The translations under genes and the position numbers were made by a program. DNA of 64,000 nt from Calliopum simillimum. Lineage: Eukaryota; Arthropoda; Insecta; Diptera; Lauxaniidae. The DNA lies in contig OX638370.1 of NCBI GenBank assembly GCA_951812925.1, positions 120,356,897-120,420,896 on the forward strand, given 5' to 3'. Below the pieces are notes generated by a model. It was given only the letters and a program-made list of their open reading frames with translations. It made no database searches and had not been told where the DNA came from. Positions 12,701 to 23,300 of this stretch are shown here, one piece after another. Every line of letters starts with the position of its first letter. Within the stretch, counting starts at the first letter, position 1.

Positions 12701-13515
12701 AAAAAGAAAGAAGTTTTGGTGTTTTTACCGCAATTAAAAGAACATATTGGTGTTTCAATGATTGAACCATTCAAGAAGGTACATTTCATTGTGTAGTTTA
12801 CTAAACTGGAAGTAATTCACTTTGAATTTCGGATTCCTACATTACATACAACTTGACTTACAATTCGAAATGTGTATTTTTGAAGAGCGAAATGTTTTGT
12901 CCTTTATGTTGATACTAAGTTTGATAATTAGAAATTTTCATATTAGATAATTACTAAAATATTGCAATCCGATTTCTTTAAATTTTAAAATAAATTCGAA
13001 TTCAAGTGAATTAATCGAGTTTTATGTATATGAATACACTCCAACTGTTTTTTGTAAATTTTATAAAAAGATTTTTTGTGTCTATAATTTTTACAAATAA
13101 GGTAAATTTGACATCGGCTTTCAAGCCAACAGCTGAATTCAACAAATTACTGAATAGCGGACAGGACAATTATATAAGACAGTTCAGACATCATGCATTT
13201 GTGAAGTTTGATACCAAAGGTATTGAAGCAGTTTCAGCCACCAGTAAGTAGCTCCTGCTCAAATAGCTAGCTATTCTGGGAAGCAATATAATTTTTTCAT
13301 TTGCAGGTATACAATGGGAACTTGTCTCGGAAAATATGCCAATCGTAGATAGATCAAGGATGAAACTACAAAATGAGATGCGATCGGTTACTTCTTTTCC
13401 TCCAACAATCGTTCAAGTAAATCATCCTTTCATTTTTGTATTACTTGAGAAAGCAAAGAGGAGGCTAACACGCGTTTGGTTCGTAGGAACTGTAAAAAGT
13501 GTTACAACCGAATAA
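9730..13515 (+). CDS. Serpin B: secreted divergent serpin, four exons
   Basis: Model: exon 1 9730-9736 (ATGAAAG, donor GTATGT), exon 2 11898-12778, exon 3 13102-13243, exon 4 13307-13515; about 412 aa, a normal serpin length. The joined N-terminus MKAWFPLVFSTLTFVIVVNS is a good signal peptide, created only by splicing the 7-nt coding exon. Body blocks: NTIYVNKRFQL, FQVEWTTPF (the usual Trp and PF), DAVAIEIPI, ARMLVLMPNKLNGLEEL, VLVFLPQLK. Hinge FDTKGIEAVSATS; C-terminal signature VQVNHPFIFVLL then VWFVGTVKS. The loop between hinge and signature is about 42 residues, roughly twice the usual. Poly(A) signals are at 13599-13615. The role as a protease inhibitor is inferred from the family; the target is unknown. 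Confidence 0.85.
10441..10885 (-). mobile_element. Non-autonomous Helitron, reverse orientation
   Basis: The sequence starting at 10441 reads, on the minus strand, as a Helitron 3' end: '..cgggcgaacgaagtcg..ccggccgaCTAGT'. The same end occurs at 40164-40168 in the Helitron at 39541. The other end near 10880 ('gacagacagatagacgttgc', 'tttgtatagtag') is not clearly defined. It sits in intron 1 of serpin B. The small open frames within it are not convincing genes. Confidence 0.55.
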
Positions 13516-13619
13516 ACTTTGGCACATTGTTAAGTTTAAATTTCATACATCTTGTTTTTTTTCGTTTTGGTGGTATTAAGAAGGTAACAACAAACTAGAA
13601 TAAAAATTAAATAAAATTT

Positions 13620-14150
13620 TTATGCATTTTACAAGAAAATGAGACCACAATTCACAAATACTTACCTTAGCAATAATATTTTTGATGGGAAGTGGTAGGT
13701 AAAGACATAAAATTTACTTTAAAATACTGTATTAAAAACTTTATGACGGTAAAAATTTATCGAAATATGGCCACTCGAACATAAAAATTTTGTTCATGCG
13801 GTCGGAAAAACGGTTTTTACTCAAAACCAAGGCATCTTACGAAAAAAGAGCAAAAAATACTCAGAATTGTCCAAGAAATACGTCTGTATATATTCGCCTC
13901 CCGCTCCAAGTTTTTTAATATTCTTCTAAACTCACCGCATTTAAAACTCTTGGATTATTAAAGTTCAGATGTGAAAGACGTCTTCATATCTCTTTCATAT
14001 TTAATATCTAGAAAAGAAAACATAGAATGTTACAATTACGTTTATTTGTTTGAGTAGAAAGTAAAACTAATTTTAAATTGAAATCAATTCACATTTCGTT
14101 CTGGTTAACAGGCAATTTATTTAATATACCATATCAACTGCATATTGACC
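13620..14150. other. Short spacer between serpins B and C; nothing further seen
   Basis: AT-rich sequence between the poly(A) signals of serpin B and the TATA box of serpin C. Only about 640 bp separate the B stop codon from the TATA box of C, as expected for a tandem gene cluster. Confidence 0.5.
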
Positions 14151-14186
14151 TATAAAAGTGCAGCAATAATAAAACTTTATTCAGTT
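14151..14186 (+). promoter_or_regulatory. Core promoter of serpin C (TATA + TCAGTT initiator)
   Basis: TATAAAAG at 14151 and TCAGTT at 14181-14186, with the predicted +1 A at 14183, 32 nt from the first T of TATA. The 5' UTR is about 95 nt before the ATG at 14278. Confidence 0.8.
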
Positions 14187-14277
14187 GACATCTTTTACAT
14201 AAACAAATAAGAAATATTTTTGTTTCTTCCAAAGTGGGAAAATCTCGAAAGCACATTGAATATAAGGCAATAAAAAT

Positions 14278-17200
14278 ATGGAAGGTGAGTCATAATAATA
14301 ACATCTGGAATAGCGGATACATTTTAGAACAATAGTTAAGTATTTTCAGTAGCTTAGCCTCTATCTAAGGCGATTATCTATTCGCGATAAAATCTATGGC
14401 TAATGATAGTTCCTAATAAACGCCATTTTGGTATTGCGCACTGCATAGAAAGAATTGTCATTGTGACTTGAGATAAGTACCGTGAATATTTTATTTTGAC
14501 AGCTGTATATTTCCCATATATTTTGCATATTGAATTTATATGGTGAGAACATGCTTGCTCTACTTAGTTGTCTTATTTCAATAGGTTGTTTCATTTATGA
14601 CACATTAGCTGCACGGTTGCACTAAATTTACTACTACTTAATAATAAAGGGTGATCCAATAAGAGCTTCCTACTGAACATACATATAAAAATCAATGTAT
14701 TGATACAAATTTTTATTTGGAATGATAGTTCGATTCCTACAACTTCATGATTTAAAAATATTTCTTTTAAATGTTGCCCACGACTAGCTCTTAAATGTTT
14801 CATTCTGTGAGTTCAATTTTCGACAACTCTTTCGAGCATATCGGCCAGTAGTCCTTGAATACCATGAGTTATGTTGTATTTTATAGGCCTTAAGACCAAG
14901 ATCACGCCTCAAGATACGCCACAATGATCCATAAGAGATGCTCAAAGAATGAGATCGGCGACGAATGTATTGTTCACGGTTTTTCACGAACACTCTCTGC
15001 TACTGCAATAATATTCTCCAAATTACGGTTAGGTTTAACTGGCGGCAAATTAAATTACGAGCTCTATGCACTTTGGTTGAATGATGAATGTCCAATAGTG
15101 TAAAATTGCTTCAAAATCTGGTGATGGAGTTAGTAATAGTACTCTCAGTTGGACTCTCATAAAGACCAAAATGATGTTGAAGAATTCTATAACATTCTCA
15201 AATTGATGACTGAGTTTGATAGTAAGTTTCCACAATTAATAAACATTGTTTAGGAGTTAGTCTACTCATGACTGAGTCGCATTGAATACCGTCATATGGA
15301 CAAGCCATTTGGTACATAACAGCTGTCAAAACAACCCAGTTGGAAAAAGGACTTCGTATTGGATCATCCTTTGTATATATACATAAATTGCTTTTGGACA
15401 ATTTATTTATTTATTTATTTATTTATTTATTTGAGTCTTTGGATAGTAACAACCCTTACAGACTAGAACAATTCAAATTAAATATATAAAAATAATTATT
15501 ATAAACTTAAATATAATGAAAATTTAACTAAGCTAAGAGCCTAAGCAGTATAGATTTAAATTGAGCTTTATTCAAACAAAAATCAATTGAAATATCTTTA
15601 TATAATTTATTTAACAATAAAAGAGTTCTATTGATGGGCTCATTTATGGCATAGTTCGACCTGTGACATTTAATATTAAAATAGTCTGAAGATCGTAAAG
15701 ACCTGGAGGGAATGTTAAACGCTATTAGCTGTAGGATGTCAGGACAATCAATAAAACCATTAATGACGTCATAAATAAACATAATGCTGTGAACAAGACG
15801 CCGATTTTCAAGAGTTTCAAGATGTATGAGCAAACAGCGAGCATTTTATGATGGTAACGGTTCAGTAAAACCCAATGAGGGTAAGGCAAACTTAATAAAT
15901 TTCCTTTGAACACGCTCCAAACGAGTAATGTGAACCCCATAGTAAGGATTCCAAATAAAAGAAGCTTATTCCAAATTGGACCTTACAAACGAAGTATAGA
16001 GAAGTTTCTTGGTAAAAGGATCTATAAACGCAGCACTATTCCTTTTAGTAAATGCTAAAAGGGAATAAGCTTTAGGCAAGATATGATTTACATGATTTGT
16101 AAAGTTTAAACGTGAGTCAAAGTAAATACCAAGATCACGAATTTGATCAACTCTAGTTAAAGGCACATCTTCTTTACTATATAAATGCAACAAAGGATTA
16201 TTAAGTTTAGAAAAGGTCAAACAAGAGCATTTACTTAAGTTCAAAGACAAGCAATTGTGACTGAACCAAGTAACAACATTATTCAATTCATTTTGGAGAG
16301 TGCAACAATCAGATGTATTACTAACTTTATAATAAATTTTTAAATCATCAGCATATAAGGAAAACCGTACCAAAGAAAACAGGTTGAGATATCATTAATA
16401 TATAGAATGAATAACAGTGGACCAAGTATGCTCCCTTGTGGTACTCCAGAAGTTATTAAGAAAGATTGTGATTTAACATCATCAATGGCTACAAAAGAGA
16501 ACCTATTCGATAGGTATGAATTCAGCCAAGAAAGGAACGTTGAATGGAAACCTAGTTTGGATAGTTTAGAAATTAACAAACAGTGCGAAACTTTGTCAAA
16601 AGCTTTCGAAATATCCGAATAAATAACGTCCACCTGATCACCACTTTCAAATGAGTTAATACAATATCTTGTAAAGGTACAGAGATTTGTAAGGGTAGAT
16701 CTTCCAGGTAGAAAACCATGTTGGTACGGACAAACTATATTTTTTACGGCAAAGATAACTTTATCCTTAACTATCTTTTCAAAAAGCTTTGAGATATTAG
16801 TGAGCTTTGATATTGGTCTGTAATTTTCTACGTTATTTTTATTTCCCGATTTAAAGATAGGAGAGATTGCAGATATTTTCCATTTATCAATGAAAACCCC
16901 ACTAGCAAGCGATTTATTAAAAATTTGTAAAAGTGGGACAGCTATGGTTTTAACACATTTGATAAGTAAGTAAGAGCTAAGTCCATCAAGATCTGATTTA
17001 CATTCTATGGTTTAATTAAATTAGAGATGTCTCTCACTCTGTACAGGAGAAGAGGGTTAAAGTTTTATATAAAAATATTCCTCATTACAACCTGCATATT
17101 TTTTGAGAATACATCATATACATAAGGAATAAGGATCTTAAAAGAATATTATTATATTTTGTACAGATTAATAGAAAATTTTAAATAAGCTCTCCCATAT

Positions 17201-20200
17201 AAGGAGCTAGTGTTGAACTACAATGAGATTTAAAAACTTGTATAATTTTTGTCTTACGTTAGACTTTCATCGACCTCTCTAAACATGCTTACGTAGTTGT
17301 ACTTGATTGGCTCCTTCCCCGATTCCTAGATTTATTCTCCAACGATCTTATCTAAAGTACCGTAAACTTCTTACTTATTATGTTTCAGTATACATCAAAC
17401 TGTTTTTAATTGTTCTTACGCTTACACTACAAGTAGCTGCCAAACCTAAAGCTATACTAGCTAGAAACTATGCCTTGCCAATTTTAACAACTAATCTCAT
17501 GAATGCTGTGCAAGATGAATCAGGTAACTTTCAATTTTCACCGGTAGTTGTTCAAACCAATATTGGTGTAGCGTCTTCTGCAGCCGATTCTGAAACAGCT
17601 AATGAACTTATAACAGCATTCAATGGTGGCACCATTGGTAATCCAAATGCCACAATACCAAAGATGGGTCTAATGCGAAGGAGTACACAAAGTACTTTTT
17701 ATTTTGAAAAGACAATTGAAATGAATGAAACCTTGCGTAACAACACTCAAAAGCATATAGGCGCAATGAAGAAAGCTTTTGATCGTACCAGACCTAGTGA
17801 TGCCTCGTATAGAATTAATAGTTGGGTTGAGCGTGTAACGAAATACAAAATAAAACACCTAACCGAAGAAAAAGATATAACTAACGATATTAATGGTTTA
17901 TTTGTACATACGATGAGCTATCATGCTGATTGGGAAGATAATCTAATGGAAACAGATGCAGGTAAATTCTGGAATGGAACACATTCCTATAACGTAGATA
18001 TGTTAAAGCTGGATCCGGCATATTTGCTGTCTGGAAAATTAGAAAATTTAGCAGCTTTTGCTGTAATGTTGCCATTTAAGGAACCTGCTTCAGGTATTTT
18101 GGTCCTGCAGCCTGTAGCTAAAAATGGTTTGAATGATTTAGTAAAAAACTTACAAGGGATAGATATCGCCGATATACCAATTAAACTTACATTAAAGCGA
18201 ATGAGCTTATTTATACCAAAACTGTTAGTAAACGATGAGAGATCATTGCTGGAGCCTTTGGAAAAGGTTTGTTTGTTTTCGATTTGAGTGCACATTATGC
18301 ATACAGCATAATTTACTTTTTTATTTATTTTATAGATTGGTGTTGTAAGTGCTTTCTCAAAGGGTGGTTCTGATTTTACTGGTCTTCTTAAAAATGGAGA
18401 AAACAGTTATATAAAGGAGTTGAAGCACAAAACATACCTGAGCGTTGAAGAAAAAGGCATAGATTTATTTTCTGGAACAAGTAAGTGGGTCTAAAAATGT
18501 TAGTTGCACTAAAGGCAGAAATGATATACATATGAATAAATTTTTATGCATTCAATCAAATTAAGTAGGATGAAATCAACTCAAAGTGAAAATGGGCGGT
18601 GCGCATCTAGATAAGCTTTCGTTACTTTGTTAACGGCATAGAAAGAAATAACATCCACTGGAAAAGTGGGTAGTGTCACGCCCCACAAACATAAAACACA
18701 TCAAATTTCCAAAACTATTTCAGTCATATAAGGATGTGATTCAGTATATATACAAAAAGCCCACAAGCAGAGTTGCATAAATGAATTTGTTACCAATAGA
18801 GAATGTGGAAAACTAGTAAGGTGTGTTGGGTGTGGCACCGCCCACTTTTTAAATAGATTTTATTTGACTCGATGCCCTTTAAATATGTATACACCAAATC
18901 TCATTCACATGGCTCAAATAGTTTCAGAGATATAATGAATTTTATATTTGTAGGGCGTGGCACCGCTACTTTTCCAGTGAATGTTATTTCTCTCTGTTTT
19001 CATTTCAAAGTTACCACATCTTATATATCTGTGACTAAGAGTTCCGGAGATATGACGAATTTGTTTCTGGGGTGTGGCATCGCCCATTATCACATTGAGT
19101 TGATTTCATCTTACTTAATTTGGTTGAATGCTTATAATCTTAATCTTGTTCATACTTATATCATTCCTGCGTTAACTTCAGTAGATTCTAACCCATGACA
19201 CTATTTATATAATAGACTTATAATAGACTAGACCGCTATGGTCTTGGTCTTAGTTTGCTCATCATTAGCAGTATAGATCAATTTTATATTTAAAAATGTT
19301 CAAAAAACCTCTTAATCATTTAGAGTTCATATGGCAGGCAATTTTCTTTTCTTTTCACAAAAAAAAAAATATTCTGAAGATTAAGACAGTAGACCGTGGA
19401 GGGTGTTTTTGTCTTATTATAATTGTTATTATTAGCATATTCAAGAAAAACTATGTGTGGGAACTTATCCTCTCCACATATATCAATAACCCAACATCTG
19501 CATAACCCCTAGTTCTTGCTAAATATCTTAATTCGTTAAAATTTTCAATGTGCCACTTTCAATGTGTCACTTCTGTGCCATGTTATTTTTGATTTGCCTC
19601 TATTTCTGCAATCTAAGGGGTTCCAACTAAGTGCAATTTCGCGAGACTTCCTTAGTATATGTCCCAACCATTTGTGTTTTCATTGCCGTATGTTTTTATC
19701 AACAGGTCTTTGGTCAGTGGCGTCGTATTTGAAATGATGCTGAGCCACCAAGTTTTTAAAATTGAACGCAGACAGTCAGGTCTCACATCCATATAATAAT
19801 ATAAACTTGACACAGGAGTTAAAGATCAGGATTTTAGTTTTCTGCTGCAAACCGTTCGATCCCCAAACATTGTTAAACATCTTAAATGCTGTTGGTGACT
19901 TTTGAATTCTGCACTTTCCAGGTACTCGAACTCATAAATTCTTTTCAATTCTGCATTGCCCCACCATAATCGGAAGTATTTTTATTATATCTTGTTTTTA
20001 CTCAGAGATATTTTAACCTTAAAGTTTACGTATGATATTGAACAAAAATTTTCAATGGTTAAAAAGTAGGCGTGGCATTTTCCCGATTTTATCTTATTTT
20101 CGCTCATTATGAGGCATTGATAATAAGTAGCTGTGTACCAAATTTCAAATATCTTTTCATAAGTTTCTTAGATATTGTTTAAAAAATTATTCCGATCCAT

Positions 20201-20569
20201 CACCAAAAAGTTTTTGATTCTAAACAAAAAAAAAAAAAAAAAAAAATAATCAAAATCTTGAGTACTTCCTCATTATGCCTGTTTTAGGGCTCTATTGGCT
20301 CCACTTATCATTTATACTTTTACCTCTAATAAAAGCATTCTTTTTTCACAGGCCTGCTATGGAATGCAAACTCTATGCCAAATTCACTAAAAAAAGCCAA
20401 AGAAGTTGGCACCAGTGAGGAAGATATTGTAATCAACAGTAAACCTGTTCGATCTTCCAAAGGTTCTGACTCAATTAAATTAAATTATCCTTTCTTAATA
20501 TCGATCATACGACAAAGAAGTATTTTCTTTGTGGGATGTATCAGAAATCTTCAAAATAAAGATATATAA
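14278..20569 (+). CDS. Serpin C: secreted divergent serpin, four exons
   Basis: Model: exon 1 14278-14284 (ATGGAAG, donor GTGAGT), exon 2 17389-18266, exon 3 18336-18480, exon 4 20352-20569; about 415 aa. The mature reading MEVYIKLFLIVLTLTLQVAA is a signal peptide made by joining the 7-nt coding exon to exon 2. Body: several NxT/NxS glycosylation sites (NETLRNNT), YHADWEDNL, KNGLNDLVKNL, LFIPKLLVN. Exon 3 starts IGVVSAFSKGGSDFTGLL and ends at the hinge VEEKGIDLFSGTS. Exon 4 gives a long loop of about 48 residues with basic and polar segments (SLKKAKEVGTSEED), then IKLNYPFLISI and IFFVGCIRN. The His-to-Tyr change in the signature and the non-Ala hinge (GIDLFSGT) argue against classical inhibition. 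Intron 1 (3.1 kb) holds two transposon relics. Poly(A) signal at 20688-20693. Confidence 0.85.
14647..15371 (-). mobile_element. Internally deleted Tc1/mariner-type element (MITE-like)
   Basis: Minus-strand relative of the element at 7505-8617, with ends 'aagggtgatccaataagag' (TA at 14645-14646) and 'ggatcatcctt' (the flanking TA has become TG). It keeps the N-terminal transposase start, the YGSLWRILRRDLGLKAYKIQ block and the C-terminal tail, but the whole DDE catalytic core is deleted. Located in serpin C intron 1. Confidence 0.75.
15400..17075 (-). pseudogene. 5'-truncated CR1/jockey-like LINE with RT domain
   Basis: Minus-strand non-LTR reverse transcriptase. Blocks from N to C: ENYRPISKLTNISKLFEKIV near 16830, CPYQHGFLPGRSTLTNL near 16700, YSDISKAFDKVSHCLLISKL (about 16620), SGVPQGSILGPLLFILYIND near 16440, and the catalytic YADD in FSLYADDLKIYYK (about 16360). 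Then the thumb region and a C-terminal domain run to about 15528. A frameshift separates the PQG block from YADD (near 16370), and another lies near 15830-15960. The 3' end (plus strand 15400-15432) is a perfect (TTTA)n tract, i.e. a tetranucleotide tail rather than poly(A). It lies next to the mariner relic in serpin C intron 1. Clade uncertain. Confidence 0.8.
18540..19195. repeat. Degenerate tandem repeat in serpin C intron 3
   Basis: Monomers of roughly 100-130 bp that share 'gtgtggca(c/t)cgccca' and 'agagatatgacgaattt'-like words. The open frame at 18872-19198 is a by-product of the repeat, not a gene. Confidence 0.6.
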
Positions 20570-20699
20570 AAATAAGGAAAAGTTATTTTACTTACTATGA
20601 AGGCATTACTTCAGGGAATGGAAGCGTGATTAAAAAAAATTAAAAATGTGATCAACAAGTATATACGTACAAATAATTTTTTGTATTAATAAAAAGACA

Positions 20700-21110
20700 A
20701 TTTCTAGATGATCCGGAATCAATCCAAGCAAATTGGAGGACGGTGCACATTGTTGAATTTAAACTGTGCAAAAACTGTCGAAAACTTTAAAAGTATTGTT
20801 CGATGTACAATGTATAATTTATTTCAACGAATCGAAAGTAAAATTTTATGAGCTTGTAAACTCTGGTAACAACAAAGTCTGTTAACAACATTACAACAAA
20901 AATGCCATTTTTTTCGCCGTTTTCTCAGATCTTATATAAATAAAATTCCATTGATCTTCCGCCAGAAAATTTCACGGATAGACAAAAACGGAAACCTTTT
21001 AAGAATATCAAAAGCGAAAGACTCGTAAGTTCAACTGAACAAAATATGAACTTTTATAGAGCAAATTGAGAGGTTTTTTGCAAAATGGCAAGAAGATGTT
21101 AATTATAATA
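20700..21110. other. Spacer downstream of serpin C; nothing recognised
   Basis: AT-rich; starts just after the poly(A) signal of serpin C and ends at the TA flank of the mariner relic. Confidence 0.4.
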
Positions 21111-22247
21111 CGGAGGGCCTAACAAAAGTTTGCTTAGTTGGTGTCATGTTATTAATTTTTATTAAATCAAAAAATTGCGTACTATTTGTTATAGTCTTAC
21201 GATATATCATTTCAATTTTCAGAAAGATCAATCAAAATGGAGAGAAGAAAACGTAAAATTCTTGAAACAATGTAAGCAGATATTCCAGTGCCAACGTGGT
21301 AAGAAATTCGGTTTGCTTTTCTTTTGGATTTCGACGTAAGCTCAAGCCTGTGGAAATATTTAGTGAATGCCAAATAGCATTTCAAGTTAATGCGCCATCC
21401 CTCGTGACTATTTCAAAGTGGTTCCGAAGATTCCAGACAGGTAATTTTTCTGTGGAGGACGAACCTCGAGAAGGCCGCCCGAAATCTTTGAATGATTATG
21501 CAAGTGTAGCGCTGGTGAAGTCTTAATTTGATGAAGTGATGCTCAAAAAGAGGCACGTGTGCGTTTTGCTAAGTATTTTCTAGAAAAATTCAAAAACGGA
21601 GGGTCTAACACTTTCTAGAAAATTATAACAGGTGATGAAGCATGATTTTAGAAGTACGACGTGCAAATACACCAGTTAAAGCAAAGCAACAAAAGTCAGC
21701 AACAAAAGTAATGATGTCAGTTTACTTTACCAGAGAGAAAGTAGTAGCTGCTATTCCTTTGGAAAAAGATCTGACGGTTACTGCTAAGTGGTAAACTGAA
21801 ACCTGCTTACCAAAAGTTTTCCAAAATTTATTGGGAAAACGCCAAAAAGCTACACCGCTACTTTCTACATCATAGCGCTTACTGCTGAAAGCACCGATTT
21901 TATTGCGCTTTCAGGCGTCGAAAAAAATTGTCCTACACCTTATTCCCCAGATCTAGCGTTTTGTGACTTCTGGTCATTTCCAAAAATAAAAATAAAAAAT
22001 TGAGAGGGAGAGTCTTCAACAGCAATGAGGAAATAATAAATGCGGTTAATGATGAAATTGTAAAACTGCAAAAAGCTGATTTTGAAGACTGTTTTTGATG
22101 ATGGATTTATAGACTTCAAAAATGTATCAAAATAAATGGCGATTATGTTGAGAAAATACAAACAGATGAAGAATAAAGTTATAAATTTAAAAAATTTTAA
22201 ATCCAGTTTTTTCAATTCTGCTAAGCAAACTTTTTTTAGGCCCCTCG
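21111..22247 (+). mobile_element. Mariner element, decayed
   Basis: The terminal inverted repeats match over about 28 bp (left 'ggcctaacaaaagtttgctt', right its reverse complement ending 'ttttaggcccctcg') and TA flanks both ends (21109-21110, 22248-22249). Transposase remnants on the + strand: SKWFRRFQTGNFSVEDEPRE with GRPKSLN (the mariner DNA-binding region) near 21410, IPLEKDLTVTAKW near 21755, and a C-terminal tail DFEDCF near 22080. Many stops and frameshifts; the catalytic region is only partly recognisable. It lies between serpins C and D. Confidence 0.75.
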
Positions 22248-22297
22248 TATGAGCAAATTCTGGATCTGAACAGAAGGAGCTTGGACAAGAGAACAGA

Positions 22298-22585
22298 ATG
22301 CCTGCCATTTATGCAAGAATATCATTATGTTATACTGCTTGTATATTTCATAGTTTTCATTCCTGTATTGAAATACTTTCTACAGTCTCTTTACCAAAAG
22401 TTTGGAAACATTTGAAAATAAATAAATTCCTTATATTATGTAAGAAAAAGTTACAAATTCGAAACACTACTCACGTAAAACTTCGTTTAGATAACAATAT
22501 TGTAATTTCTAGCATCTTCCCTATTGAAAAGATAAAACTCACAATGGAACGAATCAAGAGAGTTAAATGCCACAAAGAAATGTAA
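22298..22585 (+). other. Unassigned 95-codon open frame
   Basis: A Lys-rich open frame (contains LRLDNNIVISSIFPIEKIKL) just downstream of the mariner relic. I do not recognise it. It could be a remnant of a repeat protein: the sequence right after it (about 22600-22700) resembles a LINE 3' UTR ('gctaacctaacctta'). It could also be chance. Low support as a gene. Confidence 0.2.
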
Positions 22586-23202
22586 GGTGATTCAAAAATA
22601 TATTACTAATTGTGTCATAATACGGGTATACAAAAGGCTCAACTGCGGCCTATGTTATGATGACATCTGTCATCGCCCGTGCTAACCTAACCTTAACTTT
22701 GTGTCTGCTGAAAACGGACTATAATTATTATAAGCTTTAAGTAATGTATCAATCACACAAATGACCATTCAGACAACTCAAATATTTTGCAAAAGTTTCC
22801 TTAGAAATATTATGAATGATGAGAAACTACTTACATCAGATGAATGTTAAATGAATTCAGAAGTGCAAATTGTACTTCTGTATTGGGGAAATGTTCGTGA
22901 AGATCCAAAAAGTTGAATTTTTATACCATCTTACGATTAATATATCAACTGGAACCTGAGGTCATATGTTTGTCTGTTCTGTTCTGTTTGACCTTGACAC
23001 GCGAAGTATGGCTTTGTCAGACCGCTTCACATATGTTTTTCAAAAACAATAATGTATTGGGTTATATAAAGGTCATCATGTCAAAAATTTTTTCGTGAGA
23101 CAAATCAATTTTCGTTTCAGGGTTGCATGTATGTCATCTCAGATATTGTATATTCAAATTTAGAGGTGAAAAAAAAAAAATAAAAATAAATAAATAAAAA
23201 AT

Positions 23203-23239
23203 TATAAAAAGTCTGGCCATCTAAATATTTGCGTCAGTT
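23203..23239 (+). promoter_or_regulatory. Core promoter of serpin D (TATA + TCAGTT initiator)
   Basis: TATAAAAA at 23203-23210 and TCAGTT at 23234-23239 (A at 23236), spacing 33 nt. The 5' UTR is about 65 nt before the ATG at 23301. Confidence 0.8.
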
Positions 23240-23300
23240 CAAGTGATAACTTTAGTGTGACAATTAGTAAGAGCTCCTATCCGACCAGAACTTAAGCGAC

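Noticed and set aside
18872..19198. 108-codon frame in serpin C intron 3
   Set aside because: Lies in degenerate tandem repeats, has no recognisable domain and is spliced out in the serpin model.
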